Shown one piece after another: positions 15,725 through 26,347 of a stretch of DNA of 64,000 nt. Origin of the DNA: Elephas maximus indicus (Eukaryota > Chordata > Mammalia > Proboscidea > Elephantidae); contig NC_064822.1 of the NCBI RefSeq assembly GCF_024166365.1, positions 104,280,823 to 104,344,822 of the forward strand, written 5' to 3'. The position numbers were made by a program, and so were the translations under genes. A model generated the notes under the pieces. That model did not search any database and had not been told where the DNA came from. It saw only the letters and a program-made list of their open reading frames with translations. The number at the start of each line of letters is the position of its first letter. The stretch's first letter is position 1.

Positions 15725-16568
15725 ACAAGCCGACTTCTTTATATGTATTGTATTTTTCATTAATAAATAGGTTTTCTTCTTTAAACACAGAACATATAAC
15801 AGATTGAAACACTCCCCCCTCCCCCCATCCAAAGACAAGAGTCTATAAAACAAATGCCAGCTGTACTGCCCTAGGGGCAGAAAAAAGTCTGGTGGCCCCC
15901 ACCCAGCCCTGCCCCTGCAGCACCACCACCCCCACACTCCTCAAGAGAAGGGGGTCTGGGGCTTCTCCCTTGGACCCTGGGGACTTAGGTGAGAAGCATG
16001 TGAATGTATGATGTCACCTCTCCACGAGGCATGGGCTATGCAAAGATGAGGCTTCCTTCTTATTGGCTCTGACCAGCTCCTGCCCTTCTGATTTGTTATG
16101 AAGCACCTGAGCTAAGCTCCCAAGGGAGCTGCCTCTTGGCTTCTTCACTCTCCACTCCTCTGCCACTTCCTCAGAGGGGAAGGGAAGGGCTCAGGGACCC
16201 CTTCCATCCCCTGGCCTGTATGGAAACACTGTGTGGAAGAGGCATGATGCTGAAGGTGAGACTCCTGTAAGGCCCCCAAGCCCCCATTCCCCCACACCTT
16301 CCCTTCCTTTGGAGCGGGGGACACCAGGGCAGTTGCCCCCTCCACAACTTAGTGCCTGGCTTGGGGTGTGATGGTTCTCTCGGTGTCAGGTCCTCATGCC
16401 GGGCCTGGCTCCTTCCTTGTCACATTCCTGTCTCCTTCCAAGCCCTCACCATGGCCGTCTGAAAAACTCATGTCCAATGTCCTAAATTGTCTCATCCTCC
16501 CTGTCTCCCCGTGCCTCTACTCCCCAAGGGAGGAAGCGGGAGGTTGTCTCCCCCCTCCAATCCCCTCT
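15725..16568 (-). other. RND1: RND1 3' UTR (distal end approximate)
   Basis: About 0.8 kb of repeat-free sequence follows the stop codon and ends in an AT-rich stretch with no canonical AATAAA on the minus strand. Weaker variants AATACA (15744-15749) and TATAAA (15738-15743) are present. The poly(A) site is therefore inferred. Confidence 0.5.
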
Positions 16569-16814
16569 TCACATAATGGAACAACTTTTGGCCTTTTCCT
16601 TCTTGAAGGTAGAAGAGATGAGTTCAGAGCGACTGGGGAGGTGTAGCAGTCGCTTGGAGAGGCTTCGGACAGGGCTCTTTGGAGGCACTGGGCTGGCCTT
16701 GTTCAGACACACCATGGATGCCGTCCGAAAGATGCTGTGGACACTTTTTTCTGAGGTGAAAGCTGAGCCTTCCAGGTAGATTTCTGCACCCAGTTGCTTG
16801 GCTATTGCACAGCC
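16569..16814 (-). CDS. RND1: RND1 coding exon 5 with stop codon
   Basis: The 246 nt encode [20 protein letters not shown] and on to KSCSIM then TGA (16571-16569). This is the C-terminal variable region with basic patches and the CAAX box. The acceptor is ACAG|GGC. Confidence 0.96.
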   Translation of the reverse strand, partial: GCAIAKQLGAEIYLEGSAFTSEKSVHSIFRTASMVCLNKASPVPPKSPVRSLSKRLLHLPSRSELISSTFKKEKAKSCSIM

Positions 16815-19800
16815 CTGTAGGAGGGGGTGAGGTCATTAGCACAGTGGTCTAAAATGCCTCAGCAGCTCTGCCTTCTGTGGCTAGTGCCACTCCCCAGGGC
16901 ACGTCTGATGGGAACAAATAGACAGTCTCCCACCCCCACCCTTGGCAGATTATTTTTTTGAAGGCAAAACCTGACTACACATTAGAATCACCTGCAATAC
17001 CTTTAAAACCATGGATAGTTGTTGTACTGGCGATGTTTTGGTGTGTATATTTTCACCACAATGGACCAAAAAAAACATACGGATGCCAGACCAAGTAAAT
17101 CAGAATTTCTGTGGGTAGGGCCTAGGCATTAGTATTTTTAAGAGCTCCCCAGATGATTCTAATGTGAAACATTAGTCTAAAATAAAGGATCCTTACACTT
17201 CCATGTGCAGAAGAAATTATCCAGGGATCTCATTTAAAATGCAGATTACCATATCCTTCTATCCGAGTGAGTCTATAGGTATGGCGCCAAAAATTTCAAA
17301 TTCTAACAAGCACCCTGAGTGATTCTGATGAATAGAACACAATCTGAGAAACAGGAATGGCTCACCTGCAACCTATAGCATATATCCAGGTAAACAGGTA
17401 CCCACACCACATCAATCCAAGTGACTAGTTTGCTGATTAGAAATGGCCCCCCATAATGCCAAGCCTTGGTGGCGAGTGGTTAAAGTACTCAGCTGTTAAT
17501 CAAAAAGTCAGCGGTTTGAAACCACCAGCCACTCCGTGGGAGAAGGATGTAGCAGCTGCTTCCGTAAAGATTTACAGCCTTGGAAACCCTACGAGGCAGT
17601 TCTGCTCTGTCCTATAGGGTCATTATGAGTTGGAGCTGACTCGATGGCAGTGGGTTTTTTGTTGTCGTTATAGTGGGAGAATTTGAGTGAGGGCCACATT
17701 TCAAGCCCTCTGCCTTCTTCAAGCCCTCTCCTGTCCCCACGGGCACACAGACCTGCTCGTAGGAGATGGGTGCTTGCTTCTGGTGTGACAGCTCCATCAG
17801 AGTGCTCAGGTCTGTTCGTAGGTCTGTTTTGCAGCCAATAAGCAACACACGGGTGCTAGGACAATAATCTAGGATTTCCGTCTTCCACTAAGGGGCCCAA
17901 GCAGGGCAGAAGGGAAAAGGGGAAGGAGGACGGAAAAGGAGTCAGTGGCAGACACCTGGAGAAGCATAGTAGGCAACATCACACCATCCTGCTTATCACT
18001 AGGCCAGTCCTCCCTCTGAGTCACAGCATTACCACTGCACTAATTACATCATCCTCCTGCCCAGGAATCCCGTGGGACCATTTTAGTGCTGACCCAGGAG
18101 CCTGTCCCTCAGTCACCAGAGAGATCACATGATCAGTTCTTCCCTCACCCTGCCAGGCACGAGGAACATGGACCTGACACCTCAACCCAGCCAGAGGGCC
18201 TCGCAAGTCCAGAATGCCAGCAGGGAACCAACCAGTCTCCTCCCAAGGGAAGAAGATAATCCTAGGGTCTTCTGGGAAACTGGCTGGTTCCATTGGGTAT
18301 CCTAGGATTCTTCAGTACAGTACAGATGGGTCTTGCCACACCAACCCAGGCATTTCCTACTAGCAGTTCAGCTCCGGCCTTGACTAGCTTGCCCAGTCTC
18401 AGTGGACCTGGAATTAAGGTCCACAGAAGCTGCCTCCAAAAGGCCCCCATCCCTGATCCTCCAACCATATCACCAAAGGGTTCTCTGACTCTCAACCTTT
18501 GGCTTCCTGAGCCTTCAACACTGCCCTTCTTTGCTGGGCCTCTGGCAAAATACAGGATAGTAAAAGAGCACTAGCCTGAGGGGTGGTGGGGACAGGAGAC
18601 CTGGGTTCTAGTCTCAGAGTTGTAGCTAATGGCCTTGGGCAAATCTCTTCCTTCCCTGGCCTCAGTTTCTTCATGTTACACAAGAGGGAATTCAATGGCA
18701 AGGTCCTCAAGAGTTTTTCTTGTTCCAGTGCTGGGCTAAAGGTTGTAGAGTTTATCCAGCCTTACCTTCTTGAGTGCGCTGTCCACTGTCTCAGGTCGGC
18801 TGATATCAAAGCACAGTAATACTGCATCAGAGTCACTGTAGCAGAGTGGACGGACATTGTCATAGTAGGGAGATCCTGTGGGAGGAGGAGAGAGCCAAAG
18901 GTGAGCCTATACCCAGAGAGCCCTGGGAATACCATTCTTAGTCCCTTATACAAACTGGCCACACCCATCTCCCAGGGGAAATGTATTGCAGCCTGTAGAT
19001 TTGGGACTGATTACCAGCCAGAGGCAGCTCAAGAATATTAGCTTCCTTAGTCCTGAGGATGGAAACCCTGGTGGCGTAGTGGCTAAGTGCTACAGCTGCT
19101 AACCAAAGGGTTGGCGGGTTCAAATCCACCAGATGCTCCTTGGAAACTCTATGGGGCAGTTCTACCCTGTCCTACAGGGTCACTATGAGTCGGAATCGGC
19201 TCGACGGCACTGGGTTTGGTTTGGTTTTGGTAGTCCTGAGAAAGAGAAAAGAGGCAAAAGGGTGGAGGAGGCCTGTAATGTGATCTTGTCTGGGTCTCCA
19301 ACAGTGGGCTTAAATCTAAGGTCTGCTAGTTTTCTGAGTCCCAGAAGAAGATGCTCCCAACTGGGGAGACCAGAGCTTGTCTAAGGTCTCCTCTTTCCTA
19401 GAGTCAGCCTGCTCTAGACTCTGAGTCTAACCTCTGCTCCTATTTGCTGTTCCAGGGTCTCCCCAGTAAAGAAACAAACCTGCCTGTTATATAACTGGCT
19501 GCCCTGCTTCTCTGCCATGGGGTCAGACCTCCAGACGGTTGGCAGAGGAGGGAAGAAAATCAAGAATTCAGTGACCCATTCCTCCGCTCACCCAAATCCA
19601 CTTACACTGAAAAGGGCCAAAGGAAAGCTGGAGCCTCTACCCTCTAGCATCTCAGGAGGGCAATCCCAAAGACAGCAGCACCAAACGCCAGGGATTTAGA
19701 GGCCAGAGAAAGGGTCTTCGGTTAGGAGGGAGTGGGCAGTGCCACCCCAGGTGGTCCGATCTGGGAGAATGCTAGGGGCTGAGCCTGCCCCCCTCCACCC

Positions 19801-22724
19801 TGGGGAAGGAATAGTAGCGGATTTGGAACCCAGACAATCCGTGCTCAGAATAGCAAGCAGCCCCTCTCCCTGCACCACAATCGCCATGGAAACTGGGGGG
19901 AATCCAAGCTGGGGAGGGGTGTTGGTTGTAAAAAAAAAAAAAAAAAAGGGAGTAAAGGGGAATTGGGCTGGCTGCCTGCTCCTTCAGCAATCCGCCCCCA
20001 TCTCTTTCTGAGGTGGGGTCTTATCACCGCAGCACTGAGCACTGCAGCATTGCAGGAGGGGGAGAAGGGCCTCCATTTTGGCTCCAAGCAATCCCCCTCC
20101 CCTAGGACCAGCACATGAATAATGGGAACAGGTATTTGCCCCAATATTGGGAAGCCCCATCCCGCAGACCTCTGCCACTTCCTCCTTCCTTACCGGCACC
20201 GAATTTGAAAAAGGGAGTTTGTTTGAAGATGACTCCCAGCCTTCATCCTTTCGGAAATTGGTGGGTGGGGGGAGGGTGCACCACGGGGAATAAGACCATC
20301 CTTACTGGTTTCCCATGATTAGGATTGGAATTGAAGGGCTGCATTCTGACGGCAGAAGGAGGGGGAAGCAGCAGGGGCTTTGTGGAGGGGGGGGTGGTGG
20401 TGAAAGGAGCTGCAGTAAGATTTGGTAAAGACAGGGAGGCGGGCAGGGTACAGCAGAGGAAAGCCACACATCATGCAGCCCAGCCGCATTCTCCAGCGAT
20501 CCAGCCAGAATAGCACAGTTCAGGCTAACCAGAACCCTGCCCCCCACCCCTGGAACTGCGAATGAGGAAAGCGTAGCATACCGGGCTCAGGAATTTTTAT
20601 TTTGTTTTGGGAGGCGGAGGTTTGAGGAGGAATGGGAGCAAGTGAAAGTCTTATTTTTTCTCTACCCATCCCCTACCCCCAATCTTTTCAGACCTCAAAA
20701 CTGGATCATGGGAACAACAGCTCTTTGGAGGAGTGGGGCAGCATATTTACTATATGAAGCAGGAAGCCCCAGATTCTCTTTAAATTCAGCCTGAACATGC
20801 ATTTTGAGGGAGGAGTGGATTTTCTTTCCTTTCTCCTATTCCCTGCCTTAATCCTTAATTAGGACTCTGAGCCCCGTCTATTAAAAAGGACTGGGATAAA
20901 GAGATAGTGGAAGGGGGTCAGAATCAAAGCAAAGAATAAGCTGGCACTGAGGGTTTGGAGCTCAGAAGCTGGAAAAACATTTCCCTCCACATTCCAGAAA
21001 GAGAGAGCATCTTCTCCTCTACCCAGTACAGGGAAAACCATCAGCGCCATCCCCTCACCCCAGCGGCTACTGCCACTATCCACACTGTGGCTATGCCCTA
21101 TATTGAGCCATCTCCCCCACCCTCGGAAGCATCGAAGCATCGATGATGCATCCCTTCGTCCCTGAGCCGCAGCGGTATGACGAGTGGAGCGGAGCTGCGG
21201 CAGGCAGGCAGACAGCAGTGGCCCGAGATGGAATGCAGGAGAGAAAACAACAGAGCCTGAGCGGTATTTCCCCCAAAGCAGGCTCCTCTCCTGCCCCAAC
21301 CACAACTGCCTCCCACAGCACTGGCTCCTGCCTCTCATTTGGTTTTGCACTAGGGCAGGGTGTGTGTGTGTGTGTGTGTGTGTGTGCTGGATGGCAGGCA
21401 GTCGGGAATGGAGAAGCCCTGTCTGACCACCCCCAGTAGTTCAAGGGTCCATTCACCTCACCATCTTAGCACTCTGAAGGATGGAGCGAGACCCAGAGAA
21501 GCGAGTGGTTTCTGGGGCTCATTTCCTGTGCACTTCTGGACCGTCTAACTGAGTTGACCATCTACTCCCCCTCACCCCAACAACCATGGAATCTTCAGGT
21601 CCCCTTGCTTCAAATTCCTGGCAAGCAGCACACTCCAGGAGGAAACAAGTTCTAGAAGATAGCAGCTGCAGCAGACTGGTGGAGGTGGGAAGGAGGGGGC
21701 ATTTGGGGCCAGCAATCTTACCTGAGGTGTCCCAGAGACTGAGCTCCACTCTCTGTTCCTCTGTCTCCAAGCAGGCTGTGTAATTTTCAAACACGGTGGG
21801 CACATACGTCTGTGAGGAGAGAGGAACTGTTGTCACCCTGGGCGCCCCTACCCCCGTAACCCTCAGGTTAGCGCTAGCTGCACAAGAAACCAGTCAGCCT
21901 AGTGAGACACTCAAGTGGCAGGAGATAAGGGGCCAGAGGAGGGAATACATGGGACAGACAGGAGGACAGGGTGTGTAGAGGCACAGGTACTTGCTCCAAG
22001 TGAGAAATGTAAATGGTCACCTCCACCACCCTAACCAGGCAACAAACCCTCTATATCCTAGATGGTCAGAGACACTCGCACATGCACAGATTCCTCTCAC
22101 CACCCAATTTGTTTCCCAATTTTAGAGCCAAAATCCCATGCTAGCTCTTTATTTTCTCCCACAAGCCCCTCAGGCCAGGAGAACAGCAGAAAGGGGCAGC
22201 AGTAGTCTGCCTGGGGACAGGTCCACAGAACCTTTGAGGGTGCGGTGAGATGAGGGACAGGTATTACATCAAGAAGAAACCCCAGACCCAAATGCCTCCA
22301 GTTCCCCTCCGGAGAGCAGACTCCAGGGACGAAGGGAGGTAGGGGGGGATTTGATCACGGCCTGTGGGTGAAGAGGTGAGGAAGAGCCAGTGGGGCGGCA
22401 AAAGTGGGACAGGTCTCAGGGGAAGCCAAGGCAGGTCAGTCCTACAGCCAGAAAGCAGCTGAGGCTGAGGCAGAAAGCCGAGCCTGGGGTCGGGGCGGGG
22501 GGCGGGGGGCGGGTAGGCAGCTCCCCTGGGCAGGTGGGAATCTACCCCCAAGCAGGCAGGCAAGCAGGGCAACTAGCAGGTCAGCGGTCGGGCAGGCGGC
22601 TCACCTCGGGATAGCAGTCCTTAGCTAACACCTGTAACATTGCCGTCTTCCCACACTGCACATCCCCCACCAGAACGAGCTTACATCTGGCCACGACTGG
22701 TTGGGGCGCCCGTCTCTCCTTCAT
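16569..22724 (-). CDS. RND1: RND1, Rho-family GTPase, complete in five coding exons
   Basis: RND1 is an atypical Rho-family protein that stays GTP-bound, antagonises RhoA and acts at the plasma membrane on adhesion and the actin cytoskeleton (family knowledge). Exons 22724-22605, 21809-21722, 18875-18766, 17887-17753 and 16814-16569 total 699 nt, or 232 residues plus TGA, the human length. Visible motifs are the P-loop GDVQCGKT (20-27), effector region YVPTVFENY (42-50), WDTSGS (66-71), where the catalytic Gln of ordinary GTPases is replaced by Ser, GCKTDL (124-129), EGSAF (166-170), and a basic C-terminus ending CSIM, the prenylated CAAX box. All splice sites are GT-AG and in phase. It is transcribed in the same direction as DDX23 and lies upstream of it. 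Confidence 0.98.
16955..17190 (+). mobile_element. MER5-type hAT element in RND1 intron 4
   Basis: ACACATTAGAATCACCTGCA, CAGAATTTCTGTGGGTAGGG and GAGCTCCCCAGATGATTCTA match MER5A order. Confidence 0.7.
17195..17360 (+). mobile_element. Second MER5-type copy
   Basis: GGGATCTCATTTAAAATGCA and GAGTGATTCTGATGAATAGA; diverged. Confidence 0.5.
17458..17666 (+). mobile_element. AfroSINE in RND1 intron 4
   Basis: It runs from AAGCCTTGGTGGCGAGTGG to ATGAGTTGGAGCTGACTCG and is of the long variant. It lies antisense to RND1. Confidence 0.83.
17753..17887 (-). CDS. RND1: RND1 coding exon 4
   Basis: The 135 nt encode 45 codons, [20 protein letters not shown] then [10 protein letters not shown] and on to ISYEQ, including the guanine-specificity motif (CKTD). 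Residue 108 is Lys where the human protein, as recalled, has Arg. The acceptor is TTAG|TGG and the donor CAG|GTCTGT. Confidence 0.96.
18566..18700 (+). repeat. MIR in RND1 intron 3
   Basis: GACCTGGGTTCTAGTCTCAG to CCTCAGTTTCTTCATG. Confidence 0.65.
18766..18875 (-). CDS. RND1: RND1 coding exon 3
   Basis: The 110 nt complete Gly70 and encode [20 protein letters not shown] and on to DSALKK. The acceptor is ACAG|GAT and the donor AAG|GTAAGG. Confidence 0.96.
19058..19230 (+). mobile_element. AfroSINE in RND1 intron 2 with 10-bp duplication
   Basis: It carries AATCGGCTCGACGGCACTGG and is flanked by a perfect TAGTCCTGAG at 19048-19057 and 19231-19240. It is little diverged, so a young copy. Confidence 0.9.
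21361..21387 (+). repeat. (TG)n microsatellite
   Basis: About 13 uninterrupted TG units in RND1 intron 2. Confidence 0.95.
21722..21809 (-). CDS. RND1: RND1 coding exon 2
   Basis: The 88 nt encode [20 protein letters not shown] and VELSLWDTS plus the first base of Gly70. This is switch I and the start of switch II. The acceptor is ACAG|ACG and the donor TCAG|GTAAGA. Confidence 0.96.
22484..22515 (+). promoter_or_regulatory. G-rich GC boxes in RND1 intron 1
   Basis: Repeated GGGGCGGGG runs lie about 90 bp downstream of exon 1 in the gene's direction. They could serve as Sp1/KLF sites or a G-quadruplex; no function is shown by the sequence alone. Confidence 0.45.
22605..22724 (-). CDS. RND1: RND1 coding exon 1
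   Basis: The 120 nt encode 40 codons, [20 protein letters not shown] then [20 protein letters not shown], including the N-terminal extension needed for plasma-membrane targeting in the family and the P-loop. The donor is GAG|GTGAGC. The frame stays open upstream, but the next in-frame ATG (22877) lies above the TATA box, so 22724 is the start. Confidence 0.96.
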
Positions 22725-22830
22725 GGTTGCAGCCTCCACGGGACTTAGACTCGGGTTCTGAGACAAGACGGCTGCGCCAGGTGCGCCTCCGCGTGTAAAC
22801 CCAGCCGGTTTCCTGCTGCTCTCCGACTGA
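22725..22830 (-). other. RND1: RND1 5' UTR (approximate)
   Basis: This is the stretch between the ATG and a start site expected about 30 bp downstream of the TATA-like box. No ATG precedes the main start in this stretch. Confidence 0.5.
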
Positions 22831-22850
22831 GAAAGAGGCAGGCACAGCCA

Positions 22851-22859
22851 CTTTATATT
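22851..22859 (-). promoter_or_regulatory. TATA-like box of RND1
   Basis: The minus strand reads AATATAAAG, about 127 bp upstream of the ATG and just downstream of the CCAAT cluster. Confidence 0.6.
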
Positions 22860-22869
22860 CTTGGTTGAG

Positions 22870-22937
22870 CCAATCACAAGAGGACGCGGACTCTGTCACA
22901 GCCAATCCCTGAGGTGGAATCCCCTCCAACAGCCAAT
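22870..22937 (-). promoter_or_regulatory. Three CCAAT boxes spaced 31-32 bp, RND1 promoter
   Basis: CCAAT lies on the plus strand (inverted relative to the gene) at 22870, 22902 and 22933, each about three helical turns apart, immediately upstream of the TATA-like box. Equal spacing near 32 bp is a known feature of NF-Y-driven promoters. Confidence 0.65.
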
Positions 22938-22939
22938 GG

Positions 22940-24140
22940 TAGGAGGATCTGAGTCAGGGCCCTCTACCTCCCTTCCCTTTCTCTTAAAGGCGAACCGTTG
23001 CCTCCCTTGAAAGGGGATTCCCACGCTGCTTTCCATTTGTATTAGGGAGGGGGAGGGACGTGAGCAAAATTCCAGTGCCCACCAATTTGTGTCAAAAACA
23101 ACAAGCTAGCCATGGAAACAGAAAGTGAGGTGGAGCTGGAGTTGTAGGGACTGTCCAGGAGAAGAGTAAGACCTACAAAAATAGACAAGTGGCACCCTGG
23201 GGTGAGCGGGTGGGCGTTGTGATAGGATAGCCCCAGAAATCTCTGACCCCTTTGTTCCATTTAATCCCCATCCAAACTAGTTTCCCCATCTGGCTCCCCG
23301 CCCCCCACCCCAGTATCAGCTCCAGTCCTACCACCTTTGAAGCCAAAATCTCTTTCTCAGGAATCACCTTCGCTCCCCTCAAAAAAAAAAAAAAAAAAAA
23401 GCCTTCTAGCGGTCACCTGGAAAAACCCTCACAGCTTCTCACCCAGAGGTGGCCAGAGAGAAAGCAGTGAGGCAGTCTGGCAGGCAGGGACAGAAGAGGA
23501 GAACAAAACAAAGTCTGTCTGTTGGACCAGGAAGGCTCTCACTCCATGTCTGGCAGGAGCTCCTTAGGGGTGTTTGTTCCGCTGCCTGGGTTCAGCTTCC
23601 TGGATCAATCAGGCACAAGTCCGCTTCCAGGTGGACACCTACTGACATTGATGCACTAATGTGTGTGTCACCTGGTTAAAGTCCAGACTGGAAGACTGAG
23701 CCTGGGACTAGAAAGTTAGAGGACAACCTAATTTGAGATGAGATTTGTAACTGCATACCAGCCCTGCCTTTCAGAACCCGTGCTATTAGAATAGGGAGCT
23801 TCTCTATTAGATAAAACTCTGGGGTGTACACAGCTGGGACAAACCACTGATTATCCAGCAACAGAGACAGTCCAAATAAGGCCTCCTGGGTCTCAGGGAC
23901 TGAAGCAAGGTCTAAAAAAATCTCCCTTAGCCAAAATTGAGAGTAAAGCAGAGTTTGTCTTGAAATCCCTTTACCTTGTGAAGCCCAGTGCCTCTGGAGC
24001 ATGTCCTGGGTCTTGTTCCATCAGAGTCTTACTCTTAATTCACAGTCATTGCTACCCCACCCAGGGATAGTTTCCCTGTGTTAAAGGATGTTTAAAAGCC
24101 TTCTCCAAACTTAACGGGACAGATCTCAAAGGGTGAGATT
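22940..24140. other. Sequence upstream of the RND1 promoter
   Basis: No repeat is recognised apart from a 20-nt A run at 23381-23400. An RFX-like half match, CTAGCCATGGAAAC, lies at 23106-23119. No exon-like feature was seen. Confidence 0.5.
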
Positions 24141-24161
24141 TCCAATGCCCACTGTAGACAG

Positions 24162-24332
24162 GGAAACCCTGGTGGCATAGTGGTTAAGTGCTACGGCTGC
24201 TAACCAAAAGGTCGGCAGTTCAAATCCACCAGGCGCTCCTTGGAAACTCTGTGGGGCAGTTCTACTCTGTCCTATAGGGTCTCTATGAGTTGGAATCGAC
24301 TCAACAGCACTGGGTTTGGTTTGGTTTTGGTT
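24162..24332 (+). mobile_element. AfroSINE upstream of RND1
   Basis: GGAAACCCTGGTGGCATAGT to GGTTTGGTTTGGTTTTGG, flanked by ACTGTAGACAG/ACTATAGACAG. Confidence 0.88.
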
Positions 24333-24488
24333 ACTATAGACAGTAGGAGGATAGAGGTTATTTTGAGAATGTACTGGAGAGGTGTCCCTCCAGTCAAACT
24401 CAGTGGTTTCTAAGTCCATGCAGCTGGGCTGAGGCTCTGAGGCAAAGCCTACACTTTCCTCTACCCATCTCTTAAGGACCCCCTTCTT

Positions 24489-24660
24489 AGGGCCCTAGTG
24501 GCAAAGCGGTTAAGAGCTCAGCGCTAACCAAAAGGTTGGCAGTTTGAATCCACCAGCCACTTCTTAGAAACCTTATGGGGCAGCTCTGCTCTGTTCTATA
24601 GGGTCGCTGTGAGTTGGAATCTACTCAATGGCAACAGCTTTGTTTGTTTTTTGCTTTTTA
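24489..24660 (+). mobile_element. AfroSINE
   Basis: GGCCCTAGTGGCAAAGCGG to TTGGAATCTACTCAATGG plus a T-rich tail. Confidence 0.85.
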
Positions 24661-25344
24661 CCTTTCCCTGGTCCTCACCTTCAGTCCTCAGATCATTTCT
24701 GTCATTAGAATTTGTCCTCTTCTTGCCCTTTGCCAGCAGGCTAACAGCCTCTCTGAGCTGACCATAAATATGGTTTGGGAGAATTCCAGGAACAGCTGTA
24801 AAATCATGGACTGCCTCGACCTAGAATTCTTTCCCTCAGCTTCACTTTCCCCTTCTGTGCCCTCCCATCTTCCACCCTCAGTTTCATCTGGACTCAGTTC
24901 TGGAAGCATCAGTGGGATTTCCATACATCCTCCTAACCCTTAACTGGTTTCCTTCCAAAGGCAGCCCCAGGGACTTTAACCCTCTCCCCACGTTCTCCAT
25001 CAGCCTCCTGCTACACACACACCCTCCACCAGACACCCCCATAAACATCCAGTATAAGTGAGAACCGTTCCTGCTATGTGAACAACTTCCTCTGGCTTCT
25101 GACACGATTGCCATCCCTGGGCTCTTCCAAGAGAGAAATTCAGGGAGCTGGTGCAGCTGGGTAACTGCATTTCACGGTAGGGCAGCAGAAATCCTCAGCT
25201 GTGATTTCAAGCAGCCTCCACCATGGCTGAATCTCAAGATGTATATCCCCAAGATATTTTGTGGGTCATGTGTTTATAAGTTGTGATGGGAAAGCTTGTG
25301 TGTATATGTCTGTGTGTGTACTCACTAGATCTGGAGGCAAAGAG

Positions 25345-25485
25345 GGTGGAGCCAAAGTCCAGCAGGTCTGGGTGTTGAACTCAGCTCCACACTTAACAAG
25401 CTGTGTGGATTTGGGTAAGTCACGTCCCCTCTCTGGGCCTCTGTTTCCTTAAATGTAAAGTGAGGAGTCTGGACTACAGCAGAGG
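25345..25485 (+). repeat. MIR
   Basis: GAGCCAAAGTCCAGCAGGTC to CCTCTGTTTCCTTAAATG. Confidence 0.6.
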
Positions 25486-25708
25486 TTTTTAGACTTTGTT
25501 TTAGCAATTAGATTCCCCTACCACCTTTTTTTTAAAACCTCATCCAAGTATTTTTATTTAAAAATCCCTAACTAGTGGAATACATTTGCAAGATGACTTT
25601 TCCCTATCAAGACTAGAAAAGTTCGAAATAAGATTATACTTGAATACATTATGCCAAATTAAAGAAGTCTGTCACAAATAACCGCATATGTGTGATTCCA
25701 TTTATATG

Positions 25709-26270
25709 TATTAAATGAAATAAAAATGGGGTTGTGTGATTGACAAAATGGCATCTGCAGGCCAGTGTACAACGCACCTAAGACTTGTCTTTACTGAAAT
25801 TTAAGCCTAGCTTTCCTGTAAATCGGAGCCTGGTGGCACAGTGGTTAAGAGCTATGGCTGCTAACCAAAAGGTCGGCAGTTCAACTCCACCAGCCACTCC
25901 TCGGAAGTTCTATGGGGCAGTTCTACTCTGTCCTATATGGTCAGCGTGAGCTAGAATTGACTCCATGGCAACGGGTTTGGTTTGGTTTTCTGGTAAATCA
26001 GGCCAACACTCATTGACCAATGAGATTCTGACAGTAATTCCACCCTCATTGACCAATGAAATACTGACAGTGTTTCAACAGTAAATCGTATAAGCCAATC
26101 AGAAATAAGTTTCTTTTGCTTCCACCTTTTGTCTCTATAAGCCAATCACTGCTGACACTCAATGGAGTACTTTTCCACATGTGGCTTGGTGCTACCAAAT
26201 TCTCAAATTTCTATCAGAGTAAACCTCACCTAATAGATTAATTTTACTATTGGCTCAGTTTCTTTTGACA
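25709..26270. mobile_element. Candidate solo LTR (ERV1-like) with nested AfroSINE
   Basis: A 562-bp segment interrupts the L1M exactly between two copies of TATG (25705-25708, 26271-26274), a 4-bp duplication typical of gammaretrovirus-like LTRs. It ends in GACA; the expected 5' TG reads TA. It holds four CCAAT boxes and a tandem duplication. No viral gene is present. Removing the AfroSINE leaves about 385 bp. Confidence 0.5.
25824..25990 (+). mobile_element. AfroSINE inside the solo-LTR candidate
   Basis: GGAGCCTGGTGGCACAGTGG to GGGTTTGGTTTGG, flanked by CTGTAAATC/CTGGTAAATC. Confidence 0.85.
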
Positions 26271-26347
26271 TATGAAATGTCCAGAATAGGCAAATCCATC
26301 AAGATACAAAGTAGATTAGTGGTTGCCTAGGGCTGTAGGGGTTGGGG

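Noticed and set aside
20859-21456. Overlapping frames of 120-163 codons in RND1 intron 2
   Set aside because: They include the TG microsatellite, are low in complexity and have no recognisable product.
22725-22877. In-frame upstream extension of RND1 starting at 22877
   Set aside because: That ATG lies upstream of the TATA-like box. The shorter start matches the known 232-residue protein.
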